Below the pieces are notes generated by a model. The model made no database searches, had not been told where the DNA came from, and saw only the letters and a list, made by a program, of their open reading frames with translations. From Bacteroidetes bacterium GWB2_32_14 (lineage in GTDB: Bacteria; Bacteroidota; Bacteroidia; Bacteroidales; UBA12077), in the NCBI GenBank assembly GCA_001768235.1, contig MENK01000030.1:36387-100386 (forward strand): a stretch of 64,000 nucleotides of DNA. The letters run 5' to 3'. The position numbers and the translations under genes were made by a program. Below are positions 15,770 to 25,106 of the stretch, in pieces; the stretch's first letter is position 1; each line of letters begins with the position of its first letter.

Positions 15770-17032
15770 ATGAAAAATAAGAGATTACAAATAATTCTAA
15801 TTGCACTCACTGTTATTAGTCTTGTTGCACTTCTGGCTATACAGGTTTCATGGATATATAAAGCTGCTGATATCCAGGAAAAGCAATTTAGCCAGACAGT
15901 GAATCTTGCCCTAAATAATATAGTAGATAAAATATCCCAGGATGAATCGATTTGCAAAGAAGTGGTAAGTTGTATTGGTAAAGGTAATTCCATATCATGT
16001 TTTCGAAAAATGTATAATAATGACGAGTGGCATAAAGTCGATTCAATAATAAAAAGCACGCTTAAATTGTACAAGATTAATATAAATTACGAATTTGATA
16101 TTGTTGATACACGTAGAGATGTAGATTACAACGTGTGTAAAAAAACCTATTTCTCTAATAATCTCGAAAAAACACTTCTTCAAAATGGTATTGAGTTAAA
16201 AATTAAATTTCCCAAGAAAAGTGAATTTATAATTGCACAAATAGGTACATTATTTATAAGTTCCGTTCTTCTCATTGTTTTAATAAGCATATCATTTTTA
16301 TTAATATTAAAATATTACAGAAGGGAGAAAGCTTTATATCTTGGTACACGCGATTTTATTAATAACATAACTCACGAATTTAAAACACCAATTACAAATA
16401 TTGCCCTGGCTAATAGCATGATTTCAAAAAATGAACGAATTGCTCAGGATGAAAAATTAAATCAATATTCAAACATTATAAAAGCAGAGCATAAGAAATT
16501 AAGAAACAGGGTAGAAGCGTTGCTTGATATTGCACGAATAGAAAATGGTAAATCAGGATATTGTGAAACTATTGATGTTTGCAATCTAATCAAATGCACT
16601 GCCGAATCGTACCAGGTTCAGGTTCAACAATTAAATGGTAAAATAAATTTTGAGAAATTGACAGACAAATGCTCTGTTCATGCCGATAAGGAACAATTCC
16701 AGATTGCAATCTCAAATTTAATTGACAATGCCATAAAATATTGTGATAAAGAACCAGAAATAAAAATACGTGCATACGATAAGAACGAACACATCATCAT
16801 CGAAATAGAAGATAACGGTATTGGTATTAAGAATGAACATAAAAAACAGATTTTTGAAAAATATTACCGGGTACCAACAGGCGATTTGCATAATGTAAAA
16901 GGTTTTGGTATTGGATTATCAACTGTTAAGTCAATCATCGATTCTTTGAATGGAGAAATAGATGTTCAGAGTAAACCGGGGAGAGGAACAAAGTTTATTA
17001 TTAAACTATTGATTTGTAATCAGGCAGAATGA
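15770..17032 (+). CDS. Membrane sensor histidine kinase, RprX-like
   Basis: The 420-residue kinase has transmembrane helices at about 7-28 and 160-183 flanking a periplasmic sensor of roughly 130 residues that contains several cysteines (SICKEVVSCIGKGNSISCF). The dimerisation helix carries the phospho-acceptor His202 in NNITHEFKTPITN, and the ATPase domain shows N (NLIDNAIKYC), G1 (EIEDNGIGI) and G2 (GFGIGLSTVKSII). Architecture and N-terminal sequence resemble RprX of Bacteroides. It overlaps the regulator gene by 4 bp, so the two are translationally coupled. The signal sensed is unknown; the periplasmic cysteines may matter. Confidence 0.9.
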   Translation: MKNKRLQIILIALTVISLVALLAIQVSWIYKAADIQEKQFSQTVNLALNNIVDKISQDESICKEVVSCIGKGNSISCFRKMYNNDEWHKVDSIIKSTLKLYKININYEFDIVDTRRDVDYNVCKKTYFSNNLEKTLLQNGIELKIKFPKKSEFIIAQIGTLFISSVLLIVLISISFLLILKYYRREKALYLGTRDFINNITHEFKTPITNIALANSMISKNERIAQDEKLNQYSNIIKAEHKKLRNRVEALLDIARIENGKSGYCETIDVCNLIKCTAESYQVQVQQLNGKINFEKLTDKCSVHADKEQFQIAISNLIDNAIKYCDKEPEIKIRAYDKNEHIIIEIEDNGIGIKNEHKKQIFEKYYRVPTGDLHNVKGFGIGLSTVKSIIDSLNGEIDVQSKPGRGTKFIIKLLICNQAE

Positions 17033-17730
17033 AAGATAAGAAAGTAAAAATATTACTTGTTGAAGACGACACCAATCTTGGCTTTTTGTTGTTTGAATTC
17101 CTGGAATCAAACGATTTTGATGTAAAGTTATATCGTGATGGAGTTTCGGGGCTTAATGGTTTTAATTCGTCTGATTTTGATTTTTGTATTCTCGATGTGA
17201 TGTTACCCCAAATGGATGGTTTTACACTGGCCGAAAAAATAAGAGAAAAAAACAAAAAAATCCCGGTTATATTTCTTACAGCCCGTTCTATGAAAGAAGA
17301 CAAGCTTAGGGGCTTTCGTATTGGTATTGATGATTATGTTACCAAACCATTTGATGAGGACGAACTGTTATTCAGAATTCAATCTATATTAAACAGGGTG
17401 AGTCAGCCAGAACAAAATAAGCAACAAAGACAAATAATACAATTAGGGCAATATACTTTTGATGTTCAAAATCAGGAATTAAAAATTGGTAACGAATCAA
17501 AACGCTTAACATCAAAAGAGAGTAAAGTGCTTGCAATGCTTGCAAAATCAAAAAATACTATCGTTAACCGCGATGATATTATGAAAGAAGTTTGGGGCGA
17601 AACAGGTTATTTTATTGGCCGAAGCCTGGATGTATTTATTTCAAAACTGCGTCGTTACTTACAAGCTGAACCAGGTATTAAAATTGAAACTATTCCAACT
17701 GTTGGCATTATTCTTTCTATTACAGAATGA
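17029..17730 (+). CDS. OmpR-family response regulator, RprY-like
   Basis: The 233-residue protein has a receiver domain (1-120) with acidic pocket VEDD, phospho-acceptor Asp56 in FCILDVMLPQMDGF, switch Thr in VIFLTARS and Lys in DDYVTKPFDEDELLFRI. A C-terminal winged helix (about 140-233) with LTSKESKVLAML and SLDVFISKLRRYL follows. It binds DNA after phosphorylation by the kinase encoded 4 bp upstream. Genes around it that could be targets are the divergent small secreted protein and its own operon. Functional assignment to RprY rests on similarity and pairing only. Confidence 0.93.
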   Translation: MKDKKVKILLVEDDTNLGFLLFEFLESNDFDVKLYRDGVSGLNGFNSSDFDFCILDVMLPQMDGFTLAEKIREKNKKIPVIFLTARSMKEDKLRGFRIGIDDYVTKPFDEDELLFRIQSILNRVSQPEQNKQQRQIIQLGQYTFDVQNQELKIGNESKRLTSKESKVLAMLAKSKNTIVNRDDIMKEVWGETGYFIGRSLDVFISKLRRYLQAEPGIKIETIPTVGIILSITE

Positions 17731-17842
17731 TTTAATCTAAAATCAATAAATTTGTTCAAAATCAGTTCAACATAAATTGAATTTACAGATTGCTGAACCA
17801 TGAAGGATGTATATTTGTTTTTAAGATTAGCATTAAAACAAA

Positions 17843-19015
17843 ATGAGAAATATAATTTTAAAAAAAACCATCTGCTTTTTCTTAGGATTATTCCTGCTAA
17901 TACTAATTCTATCTTTTAATTCTGTTGACATTGAAGATGAACCAATAGATCCGGTTTTAAATGAGCAAAACAATGCCGATTTTTTTAAAAACAGGAATGT
18001 AACAGATGGGCCTTATATTTTTTATGAAAGTAATAAGATTGTAGTTCGATGGATTAAAAAAAACAGGCTTATTGAAAGAACAATAACCGGAGATAATTCA
18101 AGATTGTTCAAACGGAAATTTGGTTTTGAAATCAGCTCCGGAAATTTAAAACAAGAAACACCTGATAGTACTGATTATTCTCAGAATTTTCAGAATGTTG
18201 AAAAGTTTATAGCCATAAGTGATATTCACGGGCAGTTTGATTTATTTAAAAAATTGCTTATAAATCATGGTGTTGCTGATGAAAATTTAAACTGGAATTA
18301 TGGAACAGGTCATCTTATAGTTCTTGGAGATATATTTGACAGAGGTGATAAAGTTACTGAATTGTTATGGTTTGTTTATCGTGTAGAAGAGCAAGCAATA
18401 CAAGCAGGAGGGAAAGTACATTATATCTTAGGAAATCATGAACTAATGATTTTAAATAACGATTGTCGCTATATTCATGATAAATATATTTCTTCGGCAA
18501 ATAAAATGAATATGGTTTATAGTCAGTTTTATGATGAAAATACATTTTTAGGCAAATGGCTTCGAACAAAACCTGTTCTTGTAACTATTAATGATATTCT
18601 TTTTGTACATGCAGGAATTTCTCCTGAATTTGCTTCTAAAAGATATACTCCTGAACAAACGAACAGATTATTCCATGAAAATATTATTGGGAAATCATGG
18701 GATAATATTTTAAATGATTCATTGTCTTCATTTTTAATGGACGATTTTGGGCCAATTTGGTACAGGGGATATTTTAAATCAAATGTAAGTGAATACCAAA
18801 TAGACAGCATACTTAGTTGTTTGAACACAAAACATATTGTTGTTGGACATACATCTTTGCCTAATATTATTTCATTCATTAATGGAAAAATTATTGCTAT
18901 TGACTCGAACATTAAAGATGGTAATTCTGGTGAAGTTTTAATTTTTGAACATGGCGAGTTTTACAGAGGTACATCAAATGGAGATAGAATAAGACTAGAT
19001 GTAAAATCAAAATAA
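17843..19015 (+). CDS. Calcineurin-like metallophosphoesterase, secreted or membrane-anchored
   Basis: The 390-residue protein has an N-terminal hydrophobic segment (about 8-27), then an N-terminal region of 90 residues, then a PPP-type phosphoesterase core: SDIHGQFD, LGDIFDRGD, LGNHELM, FVHAGIS and VVGHTS, supplying the Asp/His/Asn ligands of a two-metal site. These motifs match Shewanella-like PPP phosphatases that dephosphorylate proteins or small phosphoesters. Its gene converges on the CotH-like gene with only 12 bp between stops. That neighbour belongs to a polyphosphate/kinase-like operon, so opposing phosphorylation functions are possible but unproven. Confidence 0.9.
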   Translation: MRNIILKKTICFFLGLFLLILILSFNSVDIEDEPIDPVLNEQNNADFFKNRNVTDGPYIFYESNKIVVRWIKKNRLIERTITGDNSRLFKRKFGFEISSGNLKQETPDSTDYSQNFQNVEKFIAISDIHGQFDLFKKLLINHGVADENLNWNYGTGHLIVLGDIFDRGDKVTELLWFVYRVEEQAIQAGGKVHYILGNHELMILNNDCRYIHDKYISSANKMNMVYSQFYDENTFLGKWLRTKPVLVTINDILFVHAGISPEFASKRYTPEQTNRLFHENIIGKSWDNILNDSLSSFLMDDFGPIWYRGYFKSNVSEYQIDSILSCLNTKHIVVGHTSLPNIISFINGKIIAIDSNIKDGNSGEVLIFEHGEFYRGTSNGDRIRLDVKSK

Positions 19016-19027
19016 AAGTTTGTAAGA

Positions 19028-20104
19028 TTAAAAGCAAGTAGTTCTTATTTGGTCTTCAATAAAATCAGGTTTGTTAATTTCTTCATAAAACTCTTCGATG
19101 TAGCTAATTACATATTTCTTATTTTTTTTATCTAAATACTCACACGAATAAATAAATTCAAATATTTCGTCTTTTTTCTCAAAAAATATATCAATAACAT
19201 GATTATAAGTATCATTGTTTCTACAAATTCCCCTATAATATCTTTCTGTAACATTTTTAATTGTAATTCCTTCCATTGGAGAAGCATAATGGGTATTAAC
19301 AAATCCTGAAAAATCAAAATCATAAGGTATAGGAATAATTGAAGGTTTGGTGAAATCTTTAAGCTTAATAAGTTTTATATTATGCCGGCCAGTTAGAGAA
19401 AAATCGGTATTTCCAATCATATATTGAAAAAAAGTCATTATTGTTGCATTTAGAGTATCCAGATAATTATGGCTCATTTTATCCATTTTAATTGGATATG
19501 CATTCAATCTTTCTGCCAGCATGTTTTCTGGTTCAATCAGAAATGCCCATTTTGTGTAAGTCTTGTTTTTACGTCCAGTATCAATGTATTTAATTCTTGC
19601 AAGCCTCACTTTAAAGCTATAGTCTGTGATTATATTAAATAACTTATATGCAATATATTCTTTTAACAAATAATTTTCATATTGTTTAGAATTAAAACAA
19701 TGGGTAACTACTTTAATTTTATTAACTTCTGATGGGAGTCTATCTTTAATTTCAGATTTCTTGAAGTTTAATAATAAGGGAGGAATATTGCAATATTCCT
19801 CTCGAAAAATTCCTCTTGATTTAACCTGTATCGATTTTCTAATCTCAACTGAATCTTCTAAAAAATAAGTAATAATCGCGGGTAAATAATCTTCAGAATT
19901 TTTGTTAATTGTAATTTGTTTAATATCAAATTCTAATTGCAACTCAAAGGTTTTTCCCTTATCAAAGAAATCAGATGGAAAATGAATGGTATCATTTATA
20001 ATTGTTGGATCAGTTACTGTCTGGGCAGATAAAAAATAACTGTGAATCAGAAAACAAGATACAAACAACACAATCCTTTTTAATATTGTTTTAAGTTTAA
20101 TCAT
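19028..20104 (-). CDS. Secreted CotH-kinase-like protein
   Basis: The 358-residue protein has a signal peptide (about 1-28, ending LSAQ). The core shows features I associate with CotH-type kinases: a Lys/Arg strand region KSRGIFREEYCNIPPLLLNF, LLKEYIAYKLFN, and a catalytic-like block MIGNTDFSLTGRHNIKLI followed by IIPIPYDFDFSGFVN. CotH kinases are atypical secretory kinases; the bacterial spore-coat CotH phosphorylates other coat proteins. It is the third gene of a run after VTC and DUF4956 genes, the company in which CotH-like proteins often occur. Family call is moderate because overall similarity is distant. Confidence 0.6.
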   Translation of the reverse strand: MIKLKTILKRIVLFVSCFLIHSYFLSAQTVTDPTIINDTIHFPSDFFDKGKTFELQLEFDIKQITINKNSEDYLPAIITYFLEDSVEIRKSIQVKSRGIFREEYCNIPPLLLNFKKSEIKDRLPSEVNKIKVVTHCFNSKQYENYLLKEYIAYKLFNIITDYSFKVRLARIKYIDTGRKNKTYTKWAFLIEPENMLAERLNAYPIKMDKMSHNYLDTLNATIMTFFQYMIGNTDFSLTGRHNIKLIKLKDFTKPSIIPIPYDFDFSGFVNTHYASPMEGITIKNVTERYYRGICRNNDTYNHVIDIFFEKKDEIFEFIYSCEYLDKKNKKYVISYIEEFYEEINKPDFIEDQIRTTCF

Positions 20105-20127
20105 TTCCTGAATTGCAGTAAAGTAAT

Positions 20128-20796
20128 TTATTTCGTTGAATCAAAAAAACCTATTCCATCTACGTTCTTAAAATAAATGATTAATTCTGCTTTATCTCGT
20201 ATTAAATCAACAGGTCCAATATCCGCTTTTTCAACATCTAAACCAAACCTGTCAGAAAGATCTTTTAACAAATCCTGGTATTTTTCAGGTTTTATTAAAT
20301 CAACTCTGTCGTAAATAATTCTTTTTCGCTGAAGTCTCATTTTTGAAAAATAAACTTCGATTGTGTATGCAATTAGAATAGTTAAAAAATCGGTAATAAT
20401 TAATTCGGCAAAGCTAATATTTACATTTGCTACAGCATTTTTCACTGAGATTCCGATTACCAAGAACAAATAGGTTAATTCTCGGGGAGGAATAGAGTTT
20501 GTTCTGTATCTCAATATTCCAAATACAGCAAATAGTCCAATTGCAAATCCAAATCGTAAACTTACTGAACCAAGTAAAATGCAAATTTGAAATACTATGA
20601 TGCTGGCTATCATATATGTGAAGAAATATTCCCGGTCACCTTTTCTTCGAAAATAAAGAAAGTATGAAGGAATAAATACCCAAAACAAATTATACCCAAA
20701 CCGGGCAATTAATTGAACAAATTCTTCGGTGTGTAAAAAATCCAAACCAAAGATTTTTGTTGTTTCTAATGTTCCGTTTAAAATACTAAGTAGCAT
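20128..20796 (-). CDS. DUF4956 membrane protein
   Basis: The 222-residue protein has three or four transmembrane helices in its first 140 residues and a soluble C-terminal domain of about 80 residues. The conserved RYRTNSIPPRELTYLF loop with the following helix (VIGISVKNAVANVNI) identifies DUF4956. Its start overlaps the end of the VTC gene by 11 bp and the CotH-like gene follows 23 bp later. DUF4956 function is unknown; because VTC polymerases move the polyphosphate product across a membrane, a channel or partner role is a reasonable guess. Confidence 0.85.
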   Translation of the reverse strand: MLLSILNGTLETTKIFGLDFLHTEEFVQLIARFGYNLFWVFIPSYFLYFRRKGDREYFFTYMIASIIVFQICILLGSVSLRFGFAIGLFAVFGILRYRTNSIPPRELTYLFLVIGISVKNAVANVNISFAELIITDFLTILIAYTIEVYFSKMRLQRKRIIYDRVDLIKPEKYQDLLKDLSDRFGLDVEKADIGPVDLIRDKAELIIYFKNVDGIGFFDSTK

Positions 20797-21541
20797 AGCA
20801 TATTTTATTTATGGTGTTTATTTTGTACAAAAAACGATTGTGTTTAATACGGGGAGTTAAAAGTATGTTGCCAAGTATATATTTACTTATTCCTAAAGGA
20901 CATACCCTTGAATCTTTAAGGATTTTTGTAAAAGCGCTAATCCCTTCTGCTTTATTGCACTTTACTTCAATAATTGATAAATAGGGTAAGTTAATTTGAT
21001 TAAAATTGTTTTTAAAATGTATCCCTGTATCAATTGTAATTCTTTCACAACGATTTTTCCCTGTGAGAGTTATTCGATTAAAATTGGTATAGATAGCTGG
21101 AGTAAAACCTGATTTAGGAACTTCAATATAATTGTTTAAAAAATCGATATGTTGATTGTTTAACGATGTGCAGAAATCAAATTCCTTTCTTTTTTTATCC
21201 GTTCTGATATCGTTTTTTTTCTTTTTTATTTCTAAAAATACATCCCCGGAATCAAGATATTTTCTGAATCTTATTTTATAACGAATTCTTTTTCCCTGAT
21301 GGTGATCAAAATAATTTTTCATATCAGGAGTATCAAAGTATAGAGATTCGTAACCAAAAATGCGATTTCCTCCTGATGTTTGAATTTTAAAATCCGTAGA
21401 TGCTAAAGATAAAATTTGTTGAAGTTGTTGAACATGACATATAAATTTAGTGTCAATTCTGTTAAGCAATCTATAATCTTCCATTTCAGCCAAACTAATC
21501 GGATCAAACAGAGAAAGTGTATCTTTGATTAATCGTGTCAT
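20786..21541 (-). CDS. VTC-domain polyphosphate polymerase-like protein
   Basis: The 251-residue protein has the VTC tunnel-fold pattern: LLNRIDTKFICHVQQL at the N-terminus, YFDTPDMKNYFDHHQGKRIRYKIRFRKY, VFLEIKKKKND with the acidic-basic strand, and IEVKCNK near the C-terminus. VTC4 in yeast makes polyphosphate from ATP inside a tunnel lined with Arg and Lys; the bacterial relatives are annotated as polyphosphate polymerases. No signal peptide or membrane helix is present, so the active site is presumably cytoplasmic with DUF4956 as the membrane partner. It is the first gene of the three-gene operon, divergent from the DUF1028 gene across 163 bp. Confidence 0.87.
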   Translation of the reverse strand: MTRLIKDTLSLFDPISLAEMEDYRLLNRIDTKFICHVQQLQQILSLASTDFKIQTSGGNRIFGYESLYFDTPDMKNYFDHHQGKRIRYKIRFRKYLDSGDVFLEIKKKKNDIRTDKKRKEFDFCTSLNNQHIDFLNNYIEVPKSGFTPAIYTNFNRITLTGKNRCERITIDTGIHFKNNFNQINLPYLSIIEVKCNKAEGISAFTKILKDSRVCPLGISKYILGNILLTPRIKHNRFLYKINTINKICYAT

Positions 21542-21704
21542 AATATGGGATATTTCAATTCTAATAAAAGAAATTAGAGCAAATATAAAAATATGCTTTT
21601 TTATGGTAAATTTGATATAAAATCAAAATAAAAGAAAGACCGATTTTATTATTTGCATCGATGAAAATATGAGAACAACTTATTAATTAAAAATCAATCT
21701 AATC

Positions 21705-22700
21705 ATGAAAGCATATTATACAATTTCTTTGACAGTACTCCTGAGTATTATTCTTAATGTTTCGAATGCGCAATTCTATAAAACAGAAGAACCATTTGCA
21801 CATACTTTTTCTGTTGTAGCTATTGATCCTGTCAGCGGAGAAATGGCCGTGGGAGTACAGAGTCATTGGTTTTCCGTAGGATCAATTGTTTCGTGGGGCA
21901 AATCAGGGGTTGGAGTAGTAGCTACTCAGTCGTTTGTGAATCCTGCCTATGGCCCCGATGGATTAAAACTTATTTCAGAAGGTAAAACAGCAGAACAGGC
22001 ATTACAAATGCTTGTCGAAAAGGATGCCGGAAGAGATTACAGGCAGGTTGCATTTCTCGATGCAAAAGGAAATATTTCGGCATTTACGGGGGATAAATGT
22101 GTTCAGTCGGCAAGTCATATTACGGGTGAAAATTTTTCTGTTCAGGCAAATATGATGCTTAACAACGACGTTGTACCTGCAATGGCTAAAACTTTCCGCG
22201 AAAATGCAAATTTGCCTTTAGCTGAAAGAGTGGTTAAAACAATGCAGGCTGCACAAGATGCCGGTGGTGATATTCGTGGGAAACAGTCGGCAGTATTACT
22301 TGTTTTTAACACAAAGGCAGTTGAGTTTGAGTGGATGGATAAAAAGATTGACCTGCGTGTTGATGATCATACTGCCCCACTTATAGAATTAGAACGATTA
22401 TTGAATGTTTACAGGGCTTATGAACACATGAATAATGGCGATTTGGCCATTGAAGCTGGTGATATGGCTAAGGCTCTGGATGAATATGCAACTGCTGAAA
22501 AAATGTTCCCCGATAATCTCGAAATGAAATATTGGAAGGCTGTAGCTTTAACCAATAATAACAGGTTGAATGATGCGTTACCAATCTTTATGGAAATATT
22601 TAAAAAGGATAGTAATTGGAAAGAACTGACAAAAAGGCTGCCTGCATCCGGTTTATTGAATGTTTCGGATGAAGAATTGCTGAAAATTGTTGGCAAATAA
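21705..22700 (+). CDS. Secreted DUF1028 protein with C-terminal TPR region
   Basis: The 331-residue protein has a signal peptide (about 1-22, ending SNAQ). Residues 25-225 match DUF1028, a family with an Ntn-hydrolase-like core: HTFSVVAIDPVSGEMAVGVQSHW, GVGVVATQSFVNPAYG, DYRQVAFLDAKGNISAFTG. The remainder (about 235-331) has helical TPR-like repeats (AYEHMNNGDLAIEAGDMAKA, YWKAVALTNNNRLNDALPIF). The enzymatic activity of DUF1028 is not established to my knowledge. It is probably periplasmic and precedes the M48 protease gene by 87 bp in the same direction. Confidence 0.88.
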   Translation: MKAYYTISLTVLLSIILNVSNAQFYKTEEPFAHTFSVVAIDPVSGEMAVGVQSHWFSVGSIVSWGKSGVGVVATQSFVNPAYGPDGLKLISEGKTAEQALQMLVEKDAGRDYRQVAFLDAKGNISAFTGDKCVQSASHITGENFSVQANMMLNNDVVPAMAKTFRENANLPLAERVVKTMQAAQDAGGDIRGKQSAVLLVFNTKAVEFEWMDKKIDLRVDDHTAPLIELERLLNVYRAYEHMNNGDLAIEAGDMAKALDEYATAEKMFPDNLEMKYWKAVALTNNNRLNDALPIFMEIFKKDSNWKELTKRLPASGLLNVSDEELLKIVGK

Positions 22701-22787
22701 GGAAATGTTCTTTTTTAGTTAAGGATAAAAATTGTAACAAATCATTGTTTTAATCGTCAGTAAATGTATTAACTCAATTAAAATAAC

Positions 22788-24065
22788 ATGAAAAAAGTTG
22801 TTCTAATATCACTTTTCATCCTGAATATAGTTTTTACAGGATTCTCCCAGGAGTTACCTGTTGGTTCGGTTTCAGCACCAATTGTTGAAAATGAAACGTT
22901 TAATCAAGATATTGCCACAGAACAATATCTGAATACATTAACATCTGAGCAAAAAGAAAAGTCAGATGCTTATTTCGAAGGAGGTTATTGGCTAAGCCTT
23001 TGGGGATTCATAATGGAGTTAGTAATTGCATTTATCTTTCTTTCTCTGGGCTTATCGAAATGGATTAAGAATATTGCCGAAAGGGTTCGTAATATTCATG
23101 TTCAATCGGTTATATACATAGGTTTCTATTTTTTGTTTTCGTATATTTTATCTTTTCCTCTTACCATTTACCAGGGATACTTTCGCGAACACAAGTATGA
23201 ATTATCAAACATGGATTTTGGCGGATGGTTTTCGGAAGAGATGATAGGGCTTGCTTTAACAATAGTCTTGGGTAGCATATTTATCGCATTTCTTTATGCG
23301 GTTATTCGCAAAGTAAAACAAAACTGGTGGATTTGGGGCAGTGGAATAATGGTATTGTTTCTGGTGTTTTCAATGTTTATAAGTCCTGTTTTTATAAGCC
23401 CGTTGTTCAATGAATATAAACCTCTCGAAAACCAGGAAATAAAAGAAGAAATATTATCAATGGCCCGTGCAAACGGAGTGCCGGCTGATAATGTTTACCA
23501 GTTTGATGCATCAAAACAGAGTAATCGTATCAGCGCCAATGTAAGTGGATTTGGAAGTACAATAAGAGTTTCATTAAACGACAATTTATTAAATCAATGT
23601 TCACCTACCGAAATAAAAGCGGTTATGGCACACGAATTAGGCCATTATGTGCTAAACCATGTCTATGAAATGCTAATTTATATTGCAATTCTTATATTTA
23701 TAGGGCTTGCTTTTATAAACTGGGCTTACAATAAATTAATTAATAAATTCAAAAAGAAATGGGCTGTTTCCGGAATTGCCGATATTGGCGGACTACCTTT
23801 GTTTGTATTCCTTTTTGTAGCTTTCTTTTTTGTTGCAAGTCCTGTAATGAATAATATTATTCGCTCGAACGAAGTGGAAGCTGATTATTTTGGATTAAAT
23901 ACAGCACGCGAGCCCGATGGTTTTGCATCGGTATCTATGAAGCTTTCAACGTACAGGAAAATCAACCCCGGAAGATTCGAAGAGATATTCTTCTTTGATC
24001 ATCCAAGTGGAAAAACACGGGTTTCAAATGCCATGAAATGGAAAGCGGAACATCTTGAAGAATGA
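22788..24065 (+). CDS. M48 family Ste24-type endopeptidase
   Basis: The 425-residue membrane zinc protease has a signal or first helix, several transmembrane helices (about 67-90, 104-130, 150-175, 185-205, 300-320, 335-360) and the zinc motif AHELGHYVLNH near residue 283. A third ligand Glu lies in NEVEADYFGLN. The layout matches Ste24/CAAX prenyl protease 1. In bacteria such proteins act in membrane-protein quality control rather than prenyl processing. The C-terminus has DHPSGKTRVSNAMKWK, a conserved Ste24 segment. It ends 3 bp before the convergent dioxygenase-family gene. Confidence 0.93.
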   Translation: MKKVVLISLFILNIVFTGFSQELPVGSVSAPIVENETFNQDIATEQYLNTLTSEQKEKSDAYFEGGYWLSLWGFIMELVIAFIFLSLGLSKWIKNIAERVRNIHVQSVIYIGFYFLFSYILSFPLTIYQGYFREHKYELSNMDFGGWFSEEMIGLALTIVLGSIFIAFLYAVIRKVKQNWWIWGSGIMVLFLVFSMFISPVFISPLFNEYKPLENQEIKEEILSMARANGVPADNVYQFDASKQSNRISANVSGFGSTIRVSLNDNLLNQCSPTEIKAVMAHELGHYVLNHVYEMLIYIAILIFIGLAFINWAYNKLINKFKKKWAVSGIADIGGLPLFVFLFVAFFFVASPVMNNIIRSNEVEADYFGLNTAREPDGFASVSMKLSTYRKINPGRFEEIFFFDHPSGKTRVSNAMKWKAEHLEE

Positions 24066-24067
24066 TT

Positions 24068-24901
24068 TTAAGCTTTATCAATTTTTAAGCTGGTCATGCT
24101 TAACGAACCTCCAAGCAGTTTATCGTTAAAAAGAATAATTTTTTCATTTTTACCTTTTAATGCCAGGCTATAAAGTAATGGTAAATAGTGGTCGGGGGTT
24201 GGTATAGCTAATTTTGCAGGTGAACCTAACTTTTCATATTTAATAAGTTCTTTGAAATTATAATCAAGGATATGTTTATTAATTGTTTCTCGGGCTTCAA
24301 TAGCCCAGTCGTAACCATAATTATCTTTATCGAAATTCTGAAAATCTACTAAACCGAGATTATGAATAATATTTCCACTTCCAATAATCAACACCCCTTT
24401 ATTGCGAAGAGAAGAAAGTTCCTGAGCCAGTTCAAAATGGTATTGTGCCGATTTGGTATAATCAATACTTAGTTGAATAACCGGAATATCAGCCTTTGGG
24501 AATAAATGTTTAATTACACTCCATGCCCCGTGGTCGAGTCCCCATTTTTCGTCTGGTTCTATTGTTGTTTTATGTATAAGTTCTTTTGTTTCTTTTGCCA
24601 AAAGTGGACTTCCGTTGGCGGGGTATTGTACCTGATACAATTCTTGTGGAAATCCACCAAAATCATGAATGGTTCTTGGTTTCTGCATTGCAGTAACATA
24701 AGTTCCATTGGTGTACCAATGTGCCGAAATACAAAGTATGGAATTCGGTTTTGGTAATGTGTTCGCTAAAGTTTTAAACCCTTGTACAAATTCATTATCT
24801 TCAATTGCATTCATCGGACTGCCATGCCCCAGAAACAGAACAGGCATTTGTTCTGTTTTTTTAATATCACTATATGGAGTGGTTATATCTTTTAAAGTCA
24901 T
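24068..24901 (-). CDS. ygiD: YgiD-type extradiol ring-cleavage dioxygenase family protein (4,5-DOPA dioxygenase)
   Basis: The 277-residue protein belongs to the class III extradiol dioxygenase family of YgiD/LigB. Visible candidates for iron or zinc ligands are His in LFLGHGSPMNA, CISAHWYTNG, KWGLDHGAWSVIK and PTPDHYLPLLY. The E. coli enzyme opens DOPA at the 4,5 bond in vitro; the physiological substrate is not known in Bacteroidota. Length equals the family norm. There is no signal peptide. The gene is monocistronic between convergent htpX-like and divergent MORN-repeat genes. Confidence 0.92.
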   Translation of the reverse strand: MTLKDITTPYSDIKKTEQMPVLFLGHGSPMNAIEDNEFVQGFKTLANTLPKPNSILCISAHWYTNGTYVTAMQKPRTIHDFGGFPQELYQVQYPANGSPLLAKETKELIHKTTIEPDEKWGLDHGAWSVIKHLFPKADIPVIQLSIDYTKSAQYHFELAQELSSLRNKGVLIIGSGNIIHNLGLVDFQNFDKDNYGYDWAIEARETINKHILDYNFKELIKYEKLGSPAKLAIPTPDHYLPLLYSLALKGKNEKIILFNDKLLGGSLSMTSLKIDKA

Positions 24902-25106
24902 GATTAGATTCTTTTAATTATAACAATAATTCATCAGTTTGGTTTTGTAAATAACATATTTGCTTGATTATAAGATTGAAAATCCATATTGTTTATATCA
25001 TTCATGATTTAAGAAAATCTGTTAGGATTTATGTTGAATCTTAAAATTTGTTTTTTGAATTGCAGATTTTTGCTACTTTCGGGAATAATTTAAAGAGATT
25101 ACTAAA

